64,000 nt of DNA from Caulobacter flavus (GTDB lineage: Bacteria; Pseudomonadota; Alphaproteobacteria; Caulobacterales; Caulobacteraceae), in assembly GCF_003722335.1 (NCBI RefSeq), contig NZ_CP026100.1, positions 4,252,001-4,316,000 of the forward strand, in the 5' to 3' direction. A program made the position numbers and the translations under genes. The notes under the pieces are model-generated. The model was not told the DNA's origin and did not search any database. It was given only the letters and a program-made list of their open reading frames with translations. Shown here piece by piece: positions 1-7,254 of the stretch. Positions within the stretch are counted from its first letter, which is position 1, and each line of letters starts with the position of its first letter.

Positions 1-1
1 T

Positions 2-463
2 ATCGTTCACCTCGTCGCCGCGGCGGCCTGGATCGGCGCCCTGGCGATCTTCGCCCGCATGGCGTTTGAACGGCGCCGCTCGCCCGAAAACACCCAGGCG
101 TTTCACAACGCCCTGGAGGGCTTTGCGGGTCTTGGATCGGTCATTGTCGCGCTGCTGATCGGGACCGGGCTGGTCAATAGCTGGTTCCTCGTCGGCCCGG
201 CGGGCCTGCCGGAACTCGTAACCACGCCTTACGGCAAACTTCTGCTGCTGAAGCTTGGCCTTTTCATCGCCATGCTCGGCCTGGCCGGCGCCAACCGCCT
301 CCACCTGACCCCTGCGCTCAAGGCGGCAAAAGACGATCCGGCGCGCACCGCAGCGGCCATCGCGGCCCTGCGCAGCAGCCTGATCCTGGAGGCCGGCGCG
401 GCCATCGCCGTCCTGGCCGCCGTCGCCTGGCTTGGCCGCATGAGCCCGATCACGGGCCCATGA
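2..463 (+). CDS. copD: CopD family copper resistance protein, C-terminal part
   Basis: The reading frame is open from the left edge, so the gene begins outside the window. The visible part starts within a membrane segment (IVHLVAAAAWIGALAIF) and has further hydrophobic segments around GSVIVALLIGTGLVNSW, LLLLKLGLFIAMLGLAG and a C-terminal LEAGAAIAVLAAVAWLG. This is the CopD domain layout: a multi-pass inner-membrane protein thought to move copper between periplasm and cytoplasm, usually working with periplasmic CopC. A copC gene lies 5 kb downstream in this window. The alternative is a generic DUF4149/CopD-like membrane protein. Confidence 0.8.
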   Translation: MVHLVAAAAWIGALAIFARMAFERRRSPENTQAFHNALEGFAGLGSVIVALLIGTGLVNSWFLVGPAGLPELVTTPYGKLLLLKLGLFIAMLGLAGANRLHLTPALKAAKDDPARTAAAIAALRSSLILEAGAAIAVLAAVAWLGRMSPITGP

Positions 464-482
464 CGGCTCGCCGAGCCCGTCG

Positions 483-1587
483 TCAAATGACGGGCTCGGC
501 GTCGGCCTCGCCGACCGGACGCCGCGCGAACGGGTCCCGGGCCCGCAGCCAGTCCCGGGCAGGTCGCTCCACCAGATGATACACAGCCATCGACACGACC
601 AGACACACGCCAAACACCCCGATCCAGGCCAGCCAGGCCCTGCCCCCGGTCAAGCCGGGCGAGAGACGGTCCAGCAAGTGAAAATAGGCGATGTCGATCG
701 GCAAGTGCGTCATGTAGACCGCATAGGAAACCTCGCCCAGATAGACGAGCGGCCGGGCCGACATCACGCCCTGAACCGATCCCTTGGCGGCCTCGGCCAG
801 GAAAAAGATCAAGGCCGCCAGAGCTGGCCAAATCACCAGATCGCTGAGCCTCAAGCTCGCCACCGCCACGATCCAGCCCGTCGCCGCCAGCCGCCCCGGT
901 CATCGCCCAGCGCCGCGCGATATGGGTCGAAAGACCCAGCCGATGCAGCGCCGCCCCCATCAGGAATGCCGGCACGATCCGCGCGAGCCCCCCTTGGGCG
1001 GTCATGTCCGTGAGCAGCAAACCCCTGGCCTGCGTGGCCAAGAACAGAGCCCCGAACACCACAAAACTCAGTCCGACCAGCACCAGCGGACGACGCCGCA
1101 GCCGGATCGACACCGCCGCCGCCAGCGGAAAGAACAGATAGGCGAACCACTCAGCCGAGATCGACCATGAGGGAAAGTTCCACTGCACGGTGGGCGTCGT
1201 CCCCCAGGCGTGGATCAGCAGCAGATGCTGAGGGATGACCCTTGGATCAAAAGCCACCGGATCGAACCGCGCGCCCAACCTCAGCGCCGCCAGCCAGATG
1301 AGGATCGTCGCGCCCAAGGTCACCAAGTGAACCGGATAGACGCGCGCGAGACGCGCCCACAGGAACGAACGATAATTGAAGCGCCGGTGCTCCACAGCAC
1401 GGGTGTAGACGTGGCTGAAGATGAAGCCCGACAGGATGAAAAACAGATCCACCCCCAGATAACCCTTGGCCACCAGGCCTGTGTGCCCGAGCCCAAGGTC
1501 GAGATGGTTCCGGAAGTGGTAGACCAGAACCCACAGCGCCGCGCAGATGCGCAACGACGTCAGCGGGCGAATGTCGCTTGGATACAC
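483..1587 (-). pseudogene. Acyltransferase 3 family membrane protein, frameshifted
   Basis: The N-terminal part (RPLTSLRICAALWVLVYH, GYLGVDLFFILSGF, SWSISAEWFAYLFFPL) is the classic acyltransferase-3 fold: a multi-pass membrane enzyme that acylates surface sugars or exported molecules, with the catalytic His in the first segment. The C-terminal third (VYLGEVSYAVYMTHLPI, YHLVERPARDW) is in another frame. The switch occurs near 885-895 in a G/C-rich stretch and fits one extra base. GTG at 1587 is chosen as start because a gggggaag ribosome site precedes it; the frame also extends upstream to 1656. Either a recent inactivation or a sequencing error. It is the gene downstream of the cnrH-like sigma factor on the same strand. 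Confidence 0.8.
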
Positions 1588-1695
1588 GGTTTGCTTCCCC
1601 CGTTTCGAGAACGGCGGCAGGCTTTGGACGCCCTGGCCGCGTAGACCGCTACGCACGCGCGACGGCGTTCCCTCGTCGGGGAGGATCGAAAAATG

Positions 1696-2268
1696 TCAGT
1701 GTTCGCCGAGCAACTCGGCTAGGCGCTTGCGCGCGCGGTAGGCGCGGGTCTCGATCGTCTTGATGCTGACGTCGAGGATCTTGGCCGCTTCCTGCTGAGA
1801 AAACCCATCAAGATAGGTCAGGATCAACGGCTCCTTCAGGTTGGTCGGCAGGCTCGCGATCGCCGCCTCGAGCCGACCGGCCTCCTGCGCCTCCAGCATC
1901 GTCGTCTCAGGGCCAGGCCCCGCGTCGGCGTAGTCTGGCGAACCGGGCGCATCGATCGAGCGCTCTCCCATCACCAGACGGCGAACCAGCAGTCGGCGCC
2001 CTCGATCGCGACACTTGTTGAGCGCAATAGCGCGCAGCCAGGCAGGAAACGGCCGCGCCGGGTCGTAGCGTCCAAGCGCTCTCCAGGCCGCAACGAAGGT
2101 CTCCTGGACGACATCTAGCGCGGCGTCGGCGTCGCCGACATGGCGGCGCGCAAACACAAACAGCGCCCCCTTGTGGCGGCGCATCAACTGGCTGAACGCT
2201 CGTTCATCTCCTTCGGCGGCGCGACGCGCTAACGCGCTGTCGTCGTCCGCCTTGCTCGGCTCGGTCAC
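1696..2268 (-). CDS. cnrH: ECF sigma factor, CnrH-like
   Basis: 190 residues with sigma region 2 (FSQLMRRHKGALFVFARRHVGDADAALDVVQETFVAAW) and region 4 (LPTNLKEPLILTYLDGFSQQEAAKILDVSIKTIETRAYRARKRL). This is a small extracytoplasmic-function sigma factor that directs RNA polymerase to stress promoters. GTG start at 2268 overlaps the stop of the upstream sensor gene by four bases (GTGA), so the two are translationally coupled. Gene order (anti-sigma, sensor, sigma) and lengths of about 95, 146 and 190 residues match cnrYXH of Cupriavidus metallidurans. The symbol is by analogy; the metal sensed has not been shown. Confidence 0.85.
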   Translation of the reverse strand: MTEPSKADDDSALARRAAEGDERAFSQLMRRHKGALFVFARRHVGDADAALDVVQETFVAAWRALGRYDPARPFPAWLRAIALNKCRDRGRRLLVRRLVMGERSIDAPGSPDYADAGPGPETTMLEAQEAGRLEAAIASLPTNLKEPLILTYLDGFSQQEAAKILDVSIKTIETRAYRARKRLAELLGEH

Positions 2269-2705
2269 GTCGCGTCGTTCGTCAGAGCTTCGGTGACACG
2301 ACGATCGAAGGTCTTGGCCTGTTCAGGCGTCAGCACCGTACGCATTTCCAAAACGTGCTGCACAGTCTCCTTTTGCAGCTCCCCCATCGCCACGTGGAAG
2401 CGCTCGACCGCAGCAACGACCTCCGGCGAGTAGCTGTGCTTGCTCTGAATGGCGGCGGCCAGCTGAGCATTGGCCGCCCGCAACTCGGCCTCACGCGCTT
2501 TGCGCCGAACCGAGAAATCCTGTTCCAGCACCTCCAGGCGCTTTTCCTGATCGGGGCTGAGCTTTAGTTCATGGTGGACGATCTCATGCACCGAGCCGGG
2601 CGCGCGCCGATCCAGCAGGCGGGTGGTCCCAAGCCAGCCGCCCAACAGACCCGCGACCAGAGCCAAAACCACCGTCAGCGCGGCGCCGCGTGAAAAGCTC
2701 GGCAT
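2265..2705 (-). CDS. cnrX: CnrX-like periplasmic metal sensor
   Basis: 146 residues: an N-terminal membrane anchor (about 8-30) followed by a helical periplasmic domain. Candidate metal ligands are H40, H44 (HEIVH), E61, H117 and M121 (HVLEM). They reproduce the spacing of the CnrX nickel/cobalt site (H42, H46, E63, H119, M123) with a constant offset of two. In that family the sensor holds the CnrY anti-sigma factor until metal binds. ATG at 2705 is chosen because the 15 residues upstream in frame are uncharacteristic and this ATG lies one base after the anti-sigma stop. Coupled to the sigma gene by a GTGA overlap. Confidence 0.82.
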   Translation of the reverse strand: MPSFSRGAALTVVLALVAGLLGGWLGTTRLLDRRAPGSVHEIVHHELKLSPDQEKRLEVLEQDFSVRRKAREAELRAANAQLAAAIQSKHSYSPEVVAAVERFHVAMGELQKETVQHVLEMRTVLTPEQAKTFDRRVTEALTNDAT

Positions 2706-2706
2706 C

Positions 2707-2994
2707 TCAGTGCCCGCCCAGCAGGGTGGACGGGGCCAGCTTGGCGTCAACCGAGAACACCGAAATCTCCGGCGCCGGCCGCTCGGCCGCGCTGGCTGCC
2801 AGACGCCCGCCCACCAAGCCCAGTCCCAGCGCCCCGACCAGGGAGGCAGCCCGCAGAGGCATCATCATGCGTGAAGCGACACGACGGCCGCGGATCGCCT
2901 CGATGCGCTGCCAGACCTGCCCCTCCAAGCCGTGGAGACTGGGATGGGGCTGGCGCGACAGCGCCGCCAGCTTTTGATCGAGATCATTGCTCAT
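2707..2994 (-). CDS. cnrY: CnrY-like membrane anti-sigma factor
   Basis: 95 residues, the same length as CnrY. A cytoplasmic N-terminal half (MSNDLDQKLAALSRQPHPSL) should bind the sigma factor, a single membrane segment lies at about 48-66 (AASLVGALGLGLVGGRLAA), and a short periplasmic tail could contact the sensor. First gene of the three-gene operon; its stop (2707-2709) is one base before the sensor ATG. The operon promoter should lie in 2995-3200, divergent from the CHAT gene. Sequence alone does not resemble a well-known family strongly, so the call rests on size, topology and gene order. Confidence 0.65.
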   Translation of the reverse strand: MSNDLDQKLAALSRQPHPSLHGLEGQVWQRIEAIRGRRVASRMMMPLRAASLVGALGLGLVGGRLAASAAERPAPEISVFSVDAKLAPSTLLGGH

Positions 2995-3267
2995 GTGCCG
3001 AACCCTTGGCTTTCATCTGTATCTACGCAGGCGTGGGAACTTCCCCTCACGCCAAACGTGGTTTCTGCGCCAGGCCGCGCCTGAGCCGTTGGCTCAAGTA
3101 TAGCCTTTCGATCCGCCCAGGTTGAGACGACTAAATTCGCCCACTCCTGGACTGACGCCAGCGCGCCGTCGCCGACCAGCCCCGGAGCGGGTCCCAGATT
3201 TCAGACGGCCCAGCGTTTGAAAACGGCGGTTTCAAACCTAGACGGTTGGGCCAGGAAGGATCCGCCC

Positions 3268-5514
3268 GTGCCGCCCAGAGACCCGCTCAAGATCAGCTAT
3301 GTTCTCGTCCTGCCCGAAACCGACGGGGACGACACCTCTCCGTTCCAAGGCTTTTCCGCCGGCTGGACCGGCTTGATCGGATTTGTCGAACAGCTCGCAA
3401 CGCTGCCGGCCGACATCGCCGAGAACAAAGCCCCGATCGATGGCTTGATCTCCCAACGCATGGGCGGCGCACGCATGCTGTCCTGGACGCCGGTGAACAT
3501 CGACGCGCTCGAGCAGATTCCCGCGCGCCTGCTCGGCTACTTCGTCGTCGCTTTTACCGCAGACCCCGCGACCGCCGCCCGTGTCGAAGCCTGGCGCGCC
3601 CATCAGACGATCAAACCTCTCCATGTGAGCTCAACCAAGGTCGAAGGCGCGGTCGCGGCCGATGAGTTCGACGAGGAGCGCCTGGTGGCGCACCTGCGCC
3701 AGGTGCTCCAGACGCATGGCGATCAGCTCGACGAGCGCCGGCGTATCTTCGCCGCCGCCATGCTCGACGACTACGTCATGCGCGCGCCCGAGCCGTCGGG
3801 TCTGAAGATGGATGGCCACAACATGCTGCTCGGAGACCAGATGTCCCTGACCCGGGCCGGCCGCAGCTTCGAGGAAGGCGAGCCCTTCCAAGGACGCGCC
3901 GAGACCGACTACGACACCAAGACCCTGGAAACTCTTCGCGCGGTGTTCGCCGCTCGCGATCGCGCCGGCCTCGACAATATGCACCGGCTGATCCTGGTCC
4001 ACCCGGAGCTGTGGCTGGTCGAGCCGGCGCTGTTTCGCTGGGCCTATCAGCGCATCGACTGGCGCAAGGCGCCCGACCGGGCCTCGGCCGAGGTCGTCAA
4101 AATGCTCCAGCAGCAGTCCGGCTTTCTGATGACGAGCCCTGACCTGGAACAGTTCTTCGCCTCAGCCGCAGCCCAGGAGACCCTGCGGGTTCGCCAGGGC
4201 GAGCTTCACCTCTTCATGGCGACGGTCGGCCTGGCGGCGGCATCGACGACCTCGGCGGTCATGCGGCTGCGACCAGCGGTCAATCGCGTCTACCCCCTGC
4301 TGTCGGCCTATGCCCGTAGCGTGCGATCCAACAAGGCCGAGTCCAAGCACAAGGCCCGGCGCCTGTTCGGGGAGATCCAGGAAGCGCTCAGCCAAGCCGT
4401 GGGCCCAGAGCGCATGGCGTTCCTCGACAACGAAGTCACAGGCCCGGTGAAGATCGTCGCCGATCCGCCGATCGAATGGCTGCCGATCCGCGGCCTGCCA
4501 CTGATGCTGCGCCACCAGTGCTCGCGCATCAACGCCACCCCCGGCAATCTGATGATCGGCGAGCTCGCCACCAATCAGCCCACGACCGTCGCGCCCCAGA
4601 CCGTCCAGGACATCCTCGTCGTCTCCTCGTTCCTGCCGCACGACCCCTTGCGCAACGTGATGGCCAAGGCCCTTGAGGCGATGGCTCCCCAGCTTGACAG
4701 GCTCAAAATCAAGCATGTCCACATCTCGACGGTCGAGGCGTTCGAAGCCGAACTCAACGCCTTCACGGGCGCGGTGATGGTGTTCGACGGTCACGGCTGG
4801 CTCGACGACGGCCATGGCGTCAGCACCCTGATGATCGGCGACACCCCGCTCGACGTCTGGAGCCTACGCGGTCGCGTGCGTCCCCCGCCGATCGTGCTCC
4901 TCAGCGCCTGCGACACCCATGGCGCCGATGCGGCCTCGCACGCCACCGTCGGCAACGGCTTCCTGGCCATGGGCTCGCTCACGGTCATGGCGACCCTGCT
5001 GCCCGTGGGCGGGCAGGAAGCGGCCCAATTCATCGCTCGCTTTCTCTATCGGCTCGCCGCGTTCATTCCCGACGCCCTGGCGGCCCGTCACCGCGTCCTC
5101 AACTGGACAGAGATCGTCACGGGCATGCAGCGGATGATCGTCACCAGCGAGATCCTCGATGGGCTAGTCAACAAGGCCGACGGTCCTTTTACGGCCAGAG
5201 GCCGCATCCAGTCCGCCGCCAACCTGAACATCAACACCGGCAAGCCCGACTGGTACGAACGCCTGCTGGCCGACATCGCCAGACATCGCGGCGAAACCGT
5301 GGAAGCCGTCACTACCCTGGCTGAGCGGGTCGTCGCCCGTAGCGAGGCGATCCGCTACATCCAGCTTGGTCACCCCGAGAACATCCTGATCGACGATGGC
5401 GGCATCCACGCCGCCGTCGTGCCCGAACCCCTCAGGGACATCGGCGCCATCGGCGTGGATCCCGCCTATCCGGCCCGGCGCGAGGAGGACGGCGCACCTG
5501 CGCAAGACGCATAA
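3268..5514 (+). CDS. CHAT-domain (caspase-like) protease with uncharacterised N-terminal region
   Basis: 748 residues from the GTG at 3268, which has a strong AGGAAGGA ribosome site at 3253-3260; the frame opens with a TTG at 3217 but that has no such site. The C-terminal third is a CHAT domain: catalytic His509 in VFDGHGW and Cys548 in VLLSACDTHGADAASH, followed by the usual ATLLPVGGQEAA strand. CHAT proteases are clan CD peptidases found in separase-like enzymes, bacterial gasdermin systems and Craspase. The first 400 or so residues show no TPR, WD40 or NACHT motifs that I can recognise. No gasdermin, sensor ATPase or other obvious partner is adjacent; neighbours are the divergent cnrYXH set and copC. 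Confidence 0.8.
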   Translation: MPPRDPLKISYVLVLPETDGDDTSPFQGFSAGWTGLIGFVEQLATLPADIAENKAPIDGLISQRMGGARMLSWTPVNIDALEQIPARLLGYFVVAFTADPATAARVEAWRAHQTIKPLHVSSTKVEGAVAADEFDEERLVAHLRQVLQTHGDQLDERRRIFAAAMLDDYVMRAPEPSGLKMDGHNMLLGDQMSLTRAGRSFEEGEPFQGRAETDYDTKTLETLRAVFAARDRAGLDNMHRLILVHPELWLVEPALFRWAYQRIDWRKAPDRASAEVVKMLQQQSGFLMTSPDLEQFFASAAAQETLRVRQGELHLFMATVGLAAASTTSAVMRLRPAVNRVYPLLSAYARSVRSNKAESKHKARRLFGEIQEALSQAVGPERMAFLDNEVTGPVKIVADPPIEWLPIRGLPLMLRHQCSRINATPGNLMIGELATNQPTTVAPQTVQDILVVSSFLPHDPLRNVMAKALEAMAPQLDRLKIKHVHISTVEAFEAELNAFTGAVMVFDGHGWLDDGHGVSTLMIGDTPLDVWSLRGRVRPPPIVLLSACDTHGADAASHATVGNGFLAMGSLTVMATLLPVGGQEAAQFIARFLYRLAAFIPDALAARHRVLNWTEIVTGMQRMIVTSEILDGLVNKADGPFTARGRIQSAANLNINTGKPDWYERLLADIARHRGETVEAVTTLAERVVARSEAIRYIQLGHPENILIDDGGIHAAVVPEPLRDIGAIGVDPAYPARREEDGAPAQDA

Positions 5515-5607
5515 GACCGCGCCGCCGCGCCTGGCCCCGCCGCCATGAGGGGCCCAACCCATCCCTGCGTATTGAAGGGTAGTGTTCCCCCGCATGAGGT
5601 AGTCCCC

Positions 5608-5970
5608 ATGACCTATCGCTCCACCGTCGCGGCCGCCGCCGCTCTGATCCTCGGTGCCGCGCTCGCCACCGCCGCCAGCGCCGAAATCAAGCTCGTCCAG
5701 TCCGCCCCCGCCGCCAACACCGTGGTGGCGACGACCAAGTCCGTCAGCCTGACCTTCAGCGAAAAGCTGGCGCCCGGCGCCAACCTGCAGCTCTCCATGC
5801 CCGAGCACGGCATGAAGATGGGCATGAAGACCACCGTCTCGCCCGACGGCATGACCCTGATCGGCACGCCCGAAAGCGCGCTGACCAGCGGTGGCTACAA
5901 GGTCGCCTGGACGGCCGCCGGCGCCGACGGCAAGAAGATGGCCGGCCAGGTCAGCTTCAAGGTCAACTAA
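5608..5970 (+). CDS. copC: CopC family periplasmic copper-binding protein
   Basis: 120 residues: signal peptide (MTYRSTVAAAAALILGAALATAASA) then the CopC beta-sandwich, with SAPAANTVVATTKSVSLTFSE and the Met-rich MPEHGMKMGMK stretch. CopC carries copper in the periplasm, often for CopD. ATG at 5608 is chosen because it places the signal peptide at the N-terminus; the frame extends upstream without sense. Odd point: the mature protein appears to start A-E-I-K-L where many CopC proteins begin with a copper-binding His, so the Cu(II) site may be weakened while the Met-rich Cu(I) region is present. A clear terminator follows at 5997-6036. Confidence 0.88.
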   Translation: MTYRSTVAAAAALILGAALATAASAEIKLVQSAPAANTVVATTKSVSLTFSEKLAPGANLQLSMPEHGMKMGMKTTVSPDGMTLIGTPESALTSGGYKVAWTAAGADGKKMAGQVSFKVN

Positions 5971-5996
5971 GCCTCCCAGCCCCAGGCCCCAAAGCA

Positions 5997-6036
5997 AAGG
6001 AGCGGCGCCCCGAAAGGATCGCCGCTCCTTTTTTTG
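5997..6036 (+). terminator. Intrinsic terminator after copC
   Basis: An 11-bp stem (AAGGAGCGGCG, 5997-6007; partner at 6020-6030) with a 12-base loop is followed by a run of T residues. It lies between the convergent copC and copB genes. Confidence 0.85.
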
Positions 6037-6087
6037 TTCACGCAAGGCCCGTCCGGAGGCTGGACCGGACGGGACTCTGCGGAAACC

Positions 6088-7254
6088 TTAGAACCAGGCT
6101 CGCAAACCGACCACGAAGGTCGTGTCTCGCGTGGAACGACCAAGCGCCTTGGCCAGATCAGCGGTTCCACCGAACTGCCGCTCGTGCGAAACGCCGATAT
6201 AGGGCGCAAACTCCCGACGGATCTCATAGCGCAGCCGCAGGCCAAACTCGCCATCGGTCAGCCCCGCCGCCACGCCCTGACGAGGCACGTCTTGCGCCGC
6301 GAACTCCAGCTCGGCGCGAGGCTGCAAGACCAGCCGCTGAGTCAGCCGCAGATCGTAGCTGCCTTCGAGCCGCGCGAAGGCGTCGCCCTTGTCGGACAGG
6401 AACGCTGCGCCCTCGATCTCGAACCAGTACGGCAACATCGTATCGAAAGCCGCAGTCAGATAGGTGCGCGAGGCGCCCTCCCCGATGTCTTGACGAACAC
6501 CGACTTGAACGTCGGTGTAGCGGGCGACCGCTCGGGAATAGAGGAGCTGAACCTCGCCCTTCTCAAGCTTGCCGCCGAACAGGCCATCGGCCTCCGTCTT
6601 GACGACGACCCGGTTGATGTCGCCGCCGTACCAGCCCTCGACATCCCAACGATAGCCGTCCTTGCCCGACTGAGGCGCCCATTCCAGAATGTTGGCGCGC
6701 AGCTGAGACACTCGCGCGCCGCCGTGCTCGAGAGCCAGCACTTGGCGGCTTCGAGCCATGGCGGCCGTGCCAAAGACCTTGTCGGCAGCAAAGTCCTTGG
6801 GCGGCTCGGGGATGGCCACCGGATCATCCGATACCGGCAATGGCCCCTGCTCTTCGGACATCGCACCAGCATCCGCAGCCGTGGCGTGGCCCGCATGAGG
6901 GTCGACGGCCGGCGCCATGCCGGGCATGCCCGACATATCGTGACCTGAATGGTCCTGCGCAGGCGCCGCTGCAGCCGGCTGGGCGGCCTGGTCCGGCTTA
7001 GCCGGCTGGGCCGTGGCCGACGGCGACATTCCGGGCATGGACGACATGTCGTGACCTGAATGGCCCTGCGCCGGCGCTGCGGCCGCCGGCTTGGCGGCCT
7101 GTGCGGGTTTGGCGGGCTTGGCGGGCTTGGCCGGCTTGGCCGCCGACGACGACATTCCCGGCATGGACGACATGTCGTGACCGGAGTGGTCTTGCGCCAT
7201 GGCGGGAGCGGCGATGGCGGCGGGCGCCAGGGCGAGCATCAGGAGCCGGTTCAT
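6088..7254 (-). CDS. copB: Outer-membrane copper resistance protein CopB
   Basis: 388 residues. Signal peptide (MNRLLMLALAPAAIAAPAMA), then three copies of an HSGHDM-S-MPGM metal-binding motif separated by Ala/Pro/Lys-rich linkers (about residues 22-150), then the CopB beta-barrel domain ending in GLRAWF, a typical outer-membrane C-terminus. CopB works with the multicopper oxidase CopA to keep copper out of the cytoplasm. ATG 7254 overlaps the copA stop by four bases, so copA-copB form one operon. The open frame continues upstream through copA but the signal peptide fixes the start. Confidence 0.92.
   Translation of the reverse strand: MNRLLMLALAPAAIAAPAMAQDHSGHDMSSMPGMSSSAAKPAKPAKPAKPAQAAKPAAAAPAQGHSGHDMSSMPGMSPSATAQPAKPDQAAQPAAAAPAQDHSGHDMSGMPGMAPAVDPHAGHATAADAGAMSEEQGPLPVSDDPVAIPEPPKDFAADKVFGTAAMARSRQVLALEHGGARVSQLRANILEWAPQSGKDGYRWDVEGWYGGDINRVVVKTEADGLFGGKLEKGEVQLLYSRAVARYTDVQVGVRQDIGEGASRTYLTAAFDTMLPYWFEIEGAAFLSDKGDAFARLEGSYDLRLTQRLVLQPRAELEFAAQDVPRQGVAAGLTDGEFGLRLRYEIRREFAPYIGVSHERQFGGTADLAKALGRSTRDTTFVVGLRAWF
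6912..7198 (-). repeat. Three tandem copies of a Met/His metal-binding repeat within copB
   Basis: Three imperfect direct repeats of roughly 110-130 bases encode HSGHDM(S/S/G)MPGM plus an Ala/Pro/Lys linker. The linkers differ in length because of a short repeated Lys-Pro-Ala unit, suggesting expansion by slippage or recombination. Confidence 0.8.

Noticed and set aside
229..1656. 475-residue minus-strand frame taken as one acyltransferase
   Set aside because: Its last third is Arg/Gly-rich shadow sequence; the true C-terminus is in another frame (483-869), so the gene is frameshifted.
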